A DNA stretch of 64,000 nucleotides, from NCBI RefSeq assembly GCF_003259435.1, contig NZ_QLMA01000005.1, positions 372,001 through 436,000 of the forward strand, written 5' to 3'. This document shows, one piece after another, positions 50,324-57,242 of this stretch. The position numbers were made by a program, and so were the translations under genes. Source of the stretch: Chitinophaga dinghuensis (lineage in GTDB: Bacteria; Bacteroidota; Bacteroidia; Chitinophagales; Chitinophagaceae). Within the stretch, counting starts at the first letter, position 1, and each line of letters begins with the position of its first letter. The notes under the pieces were generated by a model. It made no database searches. It had not been told where the DNA came from and saw only the letters and a program-made list of their open reading frames with translations.

Positions 50324-50881
50324 TTAAAACTTAACGATAAAAAAGCTGGTTATTATCATCATTATTCCCAACAATTTCTGACGCAGGGTTCTCAATGCCT
50401 TCCCTATCTGCACTTCCACCGTTTTCACCGACAAACTCAACTCCGCAGCTATTTCCGCATATTTCTTCCCTTCGAATCTGCTTTTTGAAAAAATGAGTCT
50501 GCATTGCGGAGGCAGATTCTCAATTTCCCGTAATATCTGATTACTTCTTTCTTTACTGATCAAATCATTACCAGGATCATAAATTGGCTTATCATTCTCT
50601 GCAACGTACTTCTCTTTTATCTTCTGATGTCTTTTCATATTCAGACATTGATGATAAACGGCCGTATACAGATACGATTTTACCGACTGCTCCTCATTCA
50701 ACGCTTCTCTTTTCTCCCATAATTTGAGAAAAACCGCCTGTACAGCATCCTTCGCTTCATCATTATCCCTCAATATCGTATAGGCATAACGGTGCAACAC
50801 TTCAAAATAAGCGTGAAAATATTGCACAACTACGCCACCATCATGGGTTTGTTCCTGTTTTGCAGCTTTATGTAGATCCAA
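50324..50881 (-). CDS. ECF RNA polymerase sigma-70 factor, TTG start
   Basis: A 185-residue ECF sigma factor of the Bacteroidetes FecI-like type. Region 2 is ILRDNDEAKDAVQAVFLKLWEKRE (key DAVQAVFLKLWEKRE). Region 4 is LPPQCRLIFSKSRFEGKKYAEIAAELSLSVKTVEVQI (key LPPQCRLIFSKSRFEGK). A short hydrophobic C-terminus (GIMMIITSFFIVKF) is common in this subgroup. No in-frame ATG lies before region 2, and a stop lies two codons upstream, so TTG 50881 (or GTG ~50825) must serve as start. It is the first gene of the sigma-FecR-STN operon and is divergent from a di-haem peroxidase gene. Confidence 0.9.
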   Translation of the reverse strand: MDLHKAAKQEQTHDGGVVVQYFHAYFEVLHRYAYTILRDNDEAKDAVQAVFLKLWEKREALNEEQSVKSYLYTAVYHQCLNMKRHQKIKEKYVAENDKPIYDPGNDLISKERSNQILREIENLPPQCRLIFSKSRFEGKKYAEIAAELSLSVKTVEVQIGKALRTLRQKLLGIMMIITSFFIVKF

Positions 50882-50947
50882 TTTCTAAGCCTGGTTACTG
50901 TTATTAACTCGCAAGTTATACAAATAATACACCCCAGTTTGCAAAAA

Positions 50948-50999
50948 CCCTTATACCCTTCCCAAAAAAATTTTCTTTTCCTCCTGTAAGGGTAAAGGG
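50948..50999. promoter_or_regulatory. inverted repeat between the sigma gene and the peroxidase gene
   Basis: CCCTTATACCCTT at 50948-50960 and AAGGGTAAAGGG at 50988-50999 form arms that differ by one extra base, 27 bases apart. It is the only striking structure in the 152-bp divergent region and a candidate site for ECF-directed or cross-regulation. Confidence 0.4.
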
Positions 51000-51033
51000 G
51001 CATCTGAAGTGTACCATTATAAAGAACAGCACT

Positions 51034-52236
51034 ATGAATCACAAGACACGCATGCTATTGGGTACATTGATGGCACCCACCATTTTCACCCTCTTTTCCT
51101 GTAGCAAGAAAGACACGCCGGCCCTTCCAAAAGAACAGCCAGGCACTTCCCCAGGCGGTAATGGCACAGGCTCTCCCGTGTTACCGCCCCAATTATTCGA
51201 CTATGTTAATGCCATCAATAGTATGCCTTCGTATATCCGTGACTATGTGAACAGTGTTCCTTCGGTGGATAATACCCCGAAAGATAATCCTATCACCAAT
51301 GCCGGAGCCACCCTGGGACGAGTCTTATTCTACGACAAGCAACTTTCCGTCAATAATACGATCGCTTGTGCATCCTGTCACCTGCAAAAAAATGCATTCT
51401 CCGATCCGGCGGCACTTTCAAAGGGCTTTGATGGTAAAACCACCCGTCGCAATTCTATGGCGCTGGTCAATGTGAGGTTTTTTGCAGACAAAGCCATGTT
51501 CTGGGATATGCGCGCCGGGAGTCTCGAAGCGCAAACATTAATGCCGATACAGGATCATATTGAAATGGGAATGCCTTCGCTCGCAGCGCTGGAGGCCAAA
51601 CTGAAGCAAGTGGATTATTATGCACCGTTATTTAAAGCGGCTTTCGGCAATGAGGAAATTAACTCTGATAGAATATCAAGGGCTTTATCACAGTTTGTAC
51701 GTTCTATTGTTTCCTTTAACTCCAGGTATGACCAGGGGTTGAAAAATAATTTTGCAAACTTCACACCACAGGAGAAAAGTGGATTATCCTTATTCCAGCA
51801 TAAATTCTGTGCAGAGTGTCATAACGACCTGCAACATTCAGGATTCAATCAGTTCCCTACCATGCTGATAGTAGAGAATTCTGGCCGTAACACGGGCTTC
51901 GGCTCTAACAATGGACTGGAAGAGAATTATACAGACAAGGGTATTGGGGAGATCACCGGACTTCCACAGGACCAGGGCACCTTTAAAATACCGACTTTGA
52001 AGAATATCGCTTTGACGGCGCCTTACATGCATGATGGTAGGTTTGCTACACTGGAGGATGTCCTCAATCATTACTCCCACGGAATTAAACCAGGGCCGAA
52101 TACGGGCACCCAGATCAAAAACGGTCCGATAAATTTAACGGATCAGGAGCAAAAAGATATTATTGCATTCCTGCATACGCTTACAGATCAGTCACTGGTT
52201 ACAGATCCGAAATATGCAGATCCATTTGGAAAGTAG
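51034..52236 (+). CDS. di-haem cytochrome c peroxidase (CcpA/MauG family) lipoprotein
   Basis: A 400-residue exported protein. The signal peptide ends in a LFSC lipobox (Cys23), followed by a Pro/Gly-rich linker to residue ~50. Two c-type haem sites are present: CASCH (Cys112, Cys115, His116) and CAECH (Cys259, Cys262, His263). FYDKQLSVNNTIACASC, LVNVRFFADKAMFWDMRAGSLE and the C-terminal YMHDGRFATLEDVLNHYSHG are family marks. It reduces H2O2 or oxidises a partner in the periplasm, or, as in MauG-like enzymes, modifies a protein. It is divergent from the sigma gene and ends at a terminator. Start is ATG 51034. Confidence 0.92.
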   Translation: MNHKTRMLLGTLMAPTIFTLFSCSKKDTPALPKEQPGTSPGGNGTGSPVLPPQLFDYVNAINSMPSYIRDYVNSVPSVDNTPKDNPITNAGATLGRVLFYDKQLSVNNTIACASCHLQKNAFSDPAALSKGFDGKTTRRNSMALVNVRFFADKAMFWDMRAGSLEAQTLMPIQDHIEMGMPSLAALEAKLKQVDYYAPLFKAAFGNEEINSDRISRALSQFVRSIVSFNSRYDQGLKNNFANFTPQEKSGLSLFQHKFCAECHNDLQHSGFNQFPTMLIVENSGRNTGFGSNNGLEENYTDKGIGEITGLPQDQGTFKIPTLKNIALTAPYMHDGRFATLEDVLNHYSHGIKPGPNTGTQIKNGPINLTDQEQKDIIAFLHTLTDQSLVTDPKYADPFGK

Positions 52237-52285
52237 CAGGATGCTACAATAGGGATGTTTATCACTAAGCGATAGCATCAAAATA

Positions 52286-52329
52286 GAATAAAAACAGGAT
52301 AGTAATTTCCTACTATCCCGTTTTTATTC
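52286..52329. terminator. bidirectional terminator
   Basis: 19-base arms GAATAAAAACAGGATAGTA and TACTATCCCGTTTTTATTC with one mismatch and a six-base loop, between the peroxidase and the convergent unknown gene. Confidence 0.85.
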
Positions 52330-52331
52330 CA

Positions 52332-52766
52332 CTATTGTTCAAACCCTTCCTCCTGATTAATTACATTTTCCTCCAGGAAGCCGCTATCTCCTTTCAGGAA
52401 GGCCTCCACGCAAGTTAATGCAAATGGCGAATCCATACCATCCATTTGCGTAGCAAACTTTGGGTTGAGTACTTCCTTTTTCTTAAAAAATCCTTTCATT
52501 TCCATCTTTGGCCGCATATATCCAATACCGACACGCCCCCGCAAACAACCGGAAATACAAAGTGTTTCCTGTTCCCCCAAACTGTTTCGGCGGTTTATTT
52601 CAAAAAAATAAAATGGATTCTCGGGGCTATCACCGCTAGCCTCGATTTGGTCGTAAAGGTCTTCCCAATTGATTTCCTGATATAAGGCAAGCGCCTTTTC
52701 ACTATTGCAACCAGCATGGGTAACAGGGTTACGTGAAAACGGAGATTGGACTTTAATATCGTACAT
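52332..52766 (-). CDS. hypothetical protein, 144 residues
   Basis: An unrecognised small soluble protein, acidic and rich in Asn, Gly and Glu, with no signal peptide or membrane helix. Segments include INWEDLYDQIEASGDSPENPFYFFEIN (key YFFEIN), LCISGCLRGRVGIGYMRP and a C-terminal FLKGDSGFLEE. The composition is reminiscent of immunity-type or regulatory proteins, but no family can be named. It is monocistronic, with a strong terminator after it. Start is ATG 52766. Confidence 0.6.
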   Translation of the reverse strand: MYDIKVQSPFSRNPVTHAGCNSEKALALYQEINWEDLYDQIEASGDSPENPFYFFEINRRNSLGEQETLCISGCLRGRVGIGYMRPKMEMKGFFKKKEVLNPKFATQMDGMDSPFALTCVEAFLKGDSGFLEENVINQEEGFEQ

Positions 52767-53179
52767 AGATTAATTTTTCAAGAATACAATTAAATCTGGC
52801 TTCGTTCAGATTGTAGCCATACTGACAATATTAGACAATATTTTTGAGTGTTGTGAAAAGCCCGAGGACGGGTGATGACAGATAAAATAGAAACAGCCGG
52901 CAGTAGCAACCGCCGACCATTTCTTAGAAACCATTTGATGAATGCTAATTATCATCTAAAAAAAGAATATATCACATATAGTTATGTAACTCCACGTCCA
53001 TCTATCTTCCCATCTGTCAAAGATGCAGATGCTGGAAGAAAATGGTTTACCATTTTCTTAACAATAAAAGAACTACATTTAGAGAAATACAATTCTCTCT
53101 AATCAGATAGCGCTTTATACTTTCATTTATCCTTCTAGCATATTTGAGATTTATTCCTCGCTTCTTTAAAATTTCAAAT
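52767..53179. other. AT-rich intergenic region, 413 bp
   Basis: This stretch is AT-rich compared with the flanks and has one weak open frame (52875-53102, 75 codons) with no recognisable product. I see no repeats or terminators in it; it is likely the promoter region of both flanking genes. Confidence 0.4.
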
Positions 53180-53932
53180 ATGGTTATTTTCATTTTCTTT
53201 GCCGCCACCTGGTATTTGTCTTTATTTTCTCAAACATTTTTTCAACATCGCTATGCCGCACACGGTGCTTTTACAATGAGCAAAGGTTGGGAAAGATTCT
53301 TTTTCATATTTACATACATCACTCAAGGTTCCTCATATATGAGTCCGGCAACGTATGCAATAATGCACAGATTACACCATGCACATACAGATACAGAACT
53401 GGATCCGCATTCACCATCCAATAGTTCGAACATATTTTCTATGATGTGGGATACCAGAACGGTTTATCAACAGATACTCCATAATAGGATACCTGTAGAA
53501 CCTCGGTACACCAAAAACCTTCCTGTATGGAAATCGTTTGACAAATTTGCCAATAGTGCTATATCCAGGCTGATGTGGGTTGTGGGGTATACACTTTTCT
53601 TTGTTGCTTTCGCAACCAGTCCATATCAGTATTTGTTGTTACCAATCGTTATTTCAATGGGAGCGTTTCATGGGGCAATTGTCAACTGGTTTGCGCATAA
53701 ATATGGTTATATAAACTTCAGGTTAAGAAACACAGCAATGAATCTTTTATTTGTAGATGTTTTGATGCTTGGAGAATCTTATCACAATAACCATCATAAA
53801 CATCCTTCTTCTATCAATTTTGGAAAGCGTTGGTTCGAAATAGATCCGGTATATTATATCATTAAAACGCTTTCTTTTATCAAGGTAATAACAATTGTTA
53901 ATTTCCCTAAAAGGCAACCAGCCATTTCATAA
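53180..53932 (+). CDS. acyl-CoA/fatty acid desaturase, membrane-bound
   Basis: A 250-residue desaturase of the SCD/Delta9 type. The three histidine boxes are visible: HRYAAH in the first cytosolic part, HRLHHAHTD in the second and YHNNHHKHP near the C-terminus. Four hydrophobic segments flank them. SPATYAIMHRLHHAH with DTELDPHSP matches the Bacteroidetes branch. It would introduce a double bond in acyl chains of membrane lipids with O2 and reductant, often a cold response, which fits the cold-shock-domain and RRM genes downstream. I start at ATG 53180; an in-frame TTG at 53144 is possible but unlikely. Confidence 0.9.
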   Translation: MVIFIFFAATWYLSLFSQTFFQHRYAAHGAFTMSKGWERFFFIFTYITQGSSYMSPATYAIMHRLHHAHTDTELDPHSPSNSSNIFSMMWDTRTVYQQILHNRIPVEPRYTKNLPVWKSFDKFANSAISRLMWVVGYTLFFVAFATSPYQYLLLPIVISMGAFHGAIVNWFAHKYGYINFRLRNTAMNLLFVDVLMLGESYHNNHHKHPSSINFGKRWFEIDPVYYIIKTLSFIKVITIVNFPKRQPAIS

Positions 53933-53940
53933 AAGGCAAA

Positions 53941-53990
53941 AAATTTCCGGTAAAATAGTATTTATCAAAATACCATTTTACCGGAAATTT
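53941..53990. terminator. long bidirectional terminator
   Basis: 20-base arms AAATTTCCGGTAAAATAGTA and TACCATTTTACCGGAAATTT with one mismatch and a ten-base loop, between the desaturase and the convergent cold-shock gene. Confidence 0.85.
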
Positions 53991-54025
53991 AAATCGGATA
54001 AGTTTACTTATTCCGATGTAGGATA

Positions 54026-54487
54026 TTAATAATTTGGATGCCTTCCTTTTTTATCATCTTTCCTTACAGATGTTGCAAAAAAACCTTTTGCATTCTTATC
54101 CTGGATATATACTACTGTATCCCGCTCTTTCACAGATTCCAACAAATCATTTATATGGAAGAAAATACTCTGCTTTGATTTGTCATCCGTAATAAATCCA
54201 AATCCTTTGGCCTGGTTGAAAAAAGTAACTCTTCCTTTTCTCGTTACATCCTCTGTTTCTCTGGGTGTTGCACCAATCCGAATATCATTTGAGTCAATTT
54301 CAACCTTTCTGGATTCTTTTGGTGGTACTGGGCTGAGGTTACCATTTTCATCAACATATGCCAGCATATCCTCAAGGCCTTTACCTTTATTATTATTGAT
54401 CTTCCGATCCTTGGCTCTTTGTGCTTTATCCTCTTTTGATTTAGCTTTCTTACTTCTGTTTTCTTTCTTCGAAGAAGTTTCCCCCAT
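54026..54487 (-). CDS. cold-shock-domain RNA-binding protein
   Basis: A 153-residue protein. Residues ~1-40 are Lys/Arg/Ser-rich (a possible RNA tail: KKENRSKKAKSKEDK). A middle linker has LAYVDENGNLSPVPP. Residues ~85-153 form the OB-fold cold-shock domain with GRVTFFNQAKGFGFI (RNP-1-like KGFGFI) and SIFFHINDL (RNP-2-like IFFHI). This type of long CSD protein is common in Bacteroidetes. It acts as an RNA chaperone in the cytoplasm, and with the desaturase and RRM genes nearby a cold-response cluster is likely. I use ATG 54487; the frame upstream to 54571 looks non-coding. A 250-bp leader region follows upstream. Confidence 0.88.
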   Translation of the reverse strand: MGETSSKKENRSKKAKSKEDKAQRAKDRKINNNKGKGLEDMLAYVDENGNLSPVPPKESRKVEIDSNDIRIGATPRETEDVTRKGRVTFFNQAKGFGFITDDKSKQSIFFHINDLLESVKERDTVVYIQDKNAKGFFATSVRKDDKKGRHPNY

Positions 54488-54737
54488 AAGTTCTGATTTT
54501 ATTGACGTTCCATAAATGCATTTAAAATAGTATCCAGATAATAACTTTTGTGATATAAAAGGAGATAGCATTGAAATACGACGTATTCCAATGCATTAGT
54601 ATTCCGATTTTATTAGCCATCAGCACTTATTCTTTTTTCAAAGAAGACGCATTGCTATTAAAAATGGACGGTATAATGTGATAATTCGATATCAGCTTAA
54701 CAGCTTGTCATATCTACAAATAACTGGCACTGATTTC

Positions 54738-55013
54738 TCAGTATCTTGACCTGGAGGATCTATCTCTGTCTGTTCTGGGCTTAGCTTCATTGACTACAAT
54801 TGCTTTTCTGTCAAAGAAGGAGTCATTCAGATTTCTGATAGCTTTTTCCGCTTGAGCATCATCCGGCATCTCAATGAAAGCAAACCCTCTGGAACGTCCA
54901 GTATAATTGTCATAAATCACTTTAATATTACGTACAATACCAAATGGAGAAAACAGGTCAGACAATTGTTGTTCATTTGTCTGGTCACTTAAATTACCAA
55001 CAAAAATGTTCAT
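54738..55013 (-). CDS. RRM RNA-binding protein, first copy
   Basis: A 91-residue single-RRM protein. RNP-2 is IFVGNL at the N-terminus and RNP-1 is RGFAFIEM at residue ~45. The C-terminus is Arg/Ser-rich and short. Such proteins bind RNA, probably at cold shock or in mRNA turnover. ATG 55013 is used; an in-frame TTG three codons upstream is unlikely. It is a paralogue of the RRM gene at 55715. A conserved leader segment lies at 55131-55176 upstream of it, similar to one upstream of the second copy. Confidence 0.9.
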   Translation of the reverse strand: MNIFVGNLSDQTNEQQLSDLFSPFGIVRNIKVIYDNYTGRSRGFAFIEMPDDAQAEKAIRNLNDSFFDRKAIVVNEAKPRTDRDRSSRSRY

Positions 55014-55130
55014 AAAATTCAATTTTAGATGATTAGAAATATGGGCGGCTGTGAAAGCGAAAACTGAGGAAGAAGAGAGGTTACCCAGACTAAATCAGAA
55101 GAAGCAGAGGCAGATGCCTAATGTAATTCT

Positions 55131-55176
55131 ATTGAAGGTATGCTATTAAATTGAATAGTGCAGAATTATTTTTTGC
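55131..55176 (-). promoter_or_regulatory. conserved leader/promoter segment of RRM gene 1
   Basis: Aligns with 56118-56162 upstream of the other RRM gene: both share AAGGTA-GCTA-TAAATTG and a distal AATAATT-type stretch (plus-strand reading). It lies 118-163 bp before the start codon. It probably contains the promoter and the 5' end of a long leader. Confidence 0.5.
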
Positions 55177-55714
55177 TATAAAAGGATGACTTTGATACTG
55201 GAAATACTTATTTATGTCACATGCATCCATACAGATATATTCCTGTCGCACGACGCGCTACAGTTCCTTTCTTCATTTCAGCATAATAATTTTCTTATTA
55301 TTTCGTATAGTTATTGACGTTACAACAATGGTCATTATTGCTCTTTTGTGTGAGCTGAAAGGAGGGGAATTTGACGTGTCAATAATACCGTGAGAAAGCG
55401 GTAAACACCGTTAAACAACATCCAACTAACAGAAAAGAGGCGCGGTTTGTATTTACCATACCCTACCCTTTTTCCATTTTTTCCCGCTTTTTTGTTTTGC
55501 TATCCCTGCTGGCAGTTCTTGTCAACATATCCCATCTCGGGTTGTTCATTAAGGGTATAATTAGAAAATTAGGTGGGAAATTCGGCGTGGGTTACTGCTA
55601 TACGGTACATAGAAAAGTAATAGCAAAGCTACAAACTACTGAACGTATTCTGCGGCTTTGCTCTTCTGCTCTCTTAACAGATATAAGTAATCGACGTTTT
55701 AGAACATCAAACTA
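55177..55714. other. intergenic region between the RRM genes
   Basis: 538 bp of mixed composition. It holds a weak hairpin (AGCAAAGC at 55622 and GCTTTGCT at 55655) but no convincing ORF; a 73-codon frame at 55497 has no family resemblance. Confidence 0.4.
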
Positions 55715-56023
55715 TTAGTATCTGGGTCTGAATCCAGGCCTTGGGCCGGATCTGGAGAAACGATTATTTTCTGGTCTTTCTGGTTTTGGACGAGCCTCAT
55801 ACACTACTATTGTCTGCCCAGCAACTACTGAATTATTCAATTCCTTAATTGCCTGTGCTGCGTTGGAATCGTCTGGCATTTCAACAAATGCAAAACCTTT
55901 AGAACGGCCACTGTACTTATCATAAGCCACATTAATACTATAAACAACTCCGTATGGGTCAAATAAAGACCAAATCTCATCTTCAGTTGTTTTGTCACTG
56001 ATATTACCTACAAAAATATTCAC
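55715..56023 (-). CDS. RRM RNA-binding protein, second copy, GTG start
   Basis: A 102-residue single-RRM paralogue of the gene at 54738. RNP-2 is IFVGNI and RNP-1 is KGFAFVEM. A Pro/Arg/Gly-rich C-terminus (RPENNRFSRSGPRPGFRPRY) resembles an RGG-type tail, longer than in copy one. Alignment with copy one fixes the start at GTG 56023, since the frame upstream reads into hydrophobic non-family residues. RNA chaperone or mRNA-binding role is inferred from the RRM. It has its own conserved leader segment upstream at 56118-56162. Confidence 0.88.
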   Translation of the reverse strand: MNIFVGNISDKTTEDEIWSLFDPYGVVYSINVAYDKYSGRSKGFAFVEMPDDSNAAQAIKELNNSVVAGQTIVVYEARPKPERPENNRFSRSGPRPGFRPRY

Positions 56024-56117
56024 AAATATAATTTTAATTAAAATGTATACTACTGAAAAACAAGGACTTAGAACAAAAAAAGCCAAAAGTAAATCAATAG
56101 AAGCCAAATGCAACCTT

Positions 56118-56162
56118 GCTAAAGGTAGGCTAATAAATTGGGTATTACAGGAATAATTTATG
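56118..56162 (-). promoter_or_regulatory. conserved leader/promoter segment of RRM gene 2
   Basis: Aligns with 55131-55176. TACCTTTAG on the minus strand is one base from a -7 box (TAnnTTTG). It lies 95-139 bp before the GTG start, so the mRNA has a leader of roughly 80-110 bases. Upstream of it, 56163-56462 has no gene that I can support. Confidence 0.5.
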
Positions 56163-56462
56163 TGGGACGGAATAAAAACACCCTCAACACATGAAAGATC
56201 TGCATTCTTATAAGCAATTTGCCTTCCTTTACAAAGTCGATCTGATACCGCTAATCTAGTTGCGACTTCCTTGTCTCAATGACTGACAATGCTCATAAGT
56301 ACTTATTTATTAAGTCTCTTAATTTAGGATCGTCAGGGCGCGGAGCGTCATCATCAATTATTTTCCCATCATTTCGAATGCCTATCTTTAGAAAATTGGT
56401 TCATTTAAATCCCTTGCTATTTTTATTGGACTTCCATCCAAGTCTTGGAAAAAAAGATATCT

Positions 56463-57038
56463 ATGAATAAAGAAACTCTCCTTAATGCTTTTCCCAAAAC
56501 ATTACAAAGTGATGTTATGGCTGTTCTGGAGATATTGCCATTAAACTCCGTCTATCCTATTGACGATTGTAATATGGTTTCAGATCCAATACAGGCAATC
56601 AGATTGGATGAAGAAGAGTTGTTCATTCCATACCGGGTTTACTTTGACGAACCAGCTTCAATGATTGTAGCAAGACTTACTGGGATTCAAAAGACAATAT
56701 TAAATTGTATTTATCTCCGACATTATGATGGTTTCGTAAGGCAAAAACATTTGGAAGCATTGGGTGAAAGAAATGAATACTGGACAGTGCCTTATTTATT
56801 ACAACTCCTGGGGGAATATGTTTTTGAAATTCTGGAGGTATTGGATAAAGTTATAACTGAGAAAAATATTAAAAACTTCAGTCGATTAACGAAAGAGAAT
56901 CCCAAATTTTGGCAACGAACAGAAGATAGAATGGTCAGCTATTGGGATGTCTATTATCGATGGGGAAGGTTCCACAAACTGCAGGATTACCTTGGGATGC
57001 AAATTGCAGACAGGATCAGGAATGCAGGTGTTCTGTAA
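56463..57038 (+). CDS. hypothetical protein, 191 residues
   Basis: An unrecognised cytoplasmic protein, helical and rich in Leu, Ile, Glu and Lys. A notable block is LDEEELFIPYRVYFDE followed by GIQKTILNCIYLRHYDGFVRQKHLEAL (key YLRHYDGFVRQKHL) and a GEYVFEILEVLDKVI helix. The C-terminus has many aromatics. It has no signal peptide. ATG 56463 is used over the frame start at 56445, since there is no in-frame ATG before it. It lies next to the RRM genes, and a hairpin follows. No function can be given. Confidence 0.65.
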   Translation: MNKETLLNAFPKTLQSDVMAVLEILPLNSVYPIDDCNMVSDPIQAIRLDEEELFIPYRVYFDEPASMIVARLTGIQKTILNCIYLRHYDGFVRQKHLEALGERNEYWTVPYLLQLLGEYVFEILEVLDKVITEKNIKNFSRLTKENPKFWQRTEDRMVSYWDVYYRWGRFHKLQDYLGMQIADRIRNAGVL

Positions 57039-57177
57039 TAAGAAAGGTATAGTTTCTATAATTCGCGAAATAAGGATTGTCAGATACCTTCTTTTCCCAA
57101 GACTAAAACAATAAGTCTCAATCCTTGTCGAGTCTTCTAAGAAAATGGAGGCATGCTGTGTGCCTTTCAATAACTTA

Positions 57178-57222
57178 TCTCCAACAAAATGGAACGCTGG
57201 TGGCATCCCATTTTGTTGGAGA
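57178..57222. repeat. 15-bp perfect inverted repeat between convergent genes
   Basis: TCTCCAACAAAATGG and its exact complement with a 15-base loop, between the unknown gene and the TonB-dependent receptor's end. It lacks a T tract, so it may be an mRNA end-stabilising or weak terminator hairpin rather than a standard terminator. Confidence 0.7.
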
Positions 57223-57242
57223 TAATCTCAGATATTTATTTA

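Noticed and set aside
52875..53102. 75-codon open frame in the AT-rich 52.8-53.1 kb gap
   Set aside because: No motif, no family resemblance and no promoter-like context; it could be chance.
55497..55718. 73-codon open frame between the RRM genes
   Set aside because: No family resemblance, and its end runs into the 3' end of the second RRM gene on the other strand.
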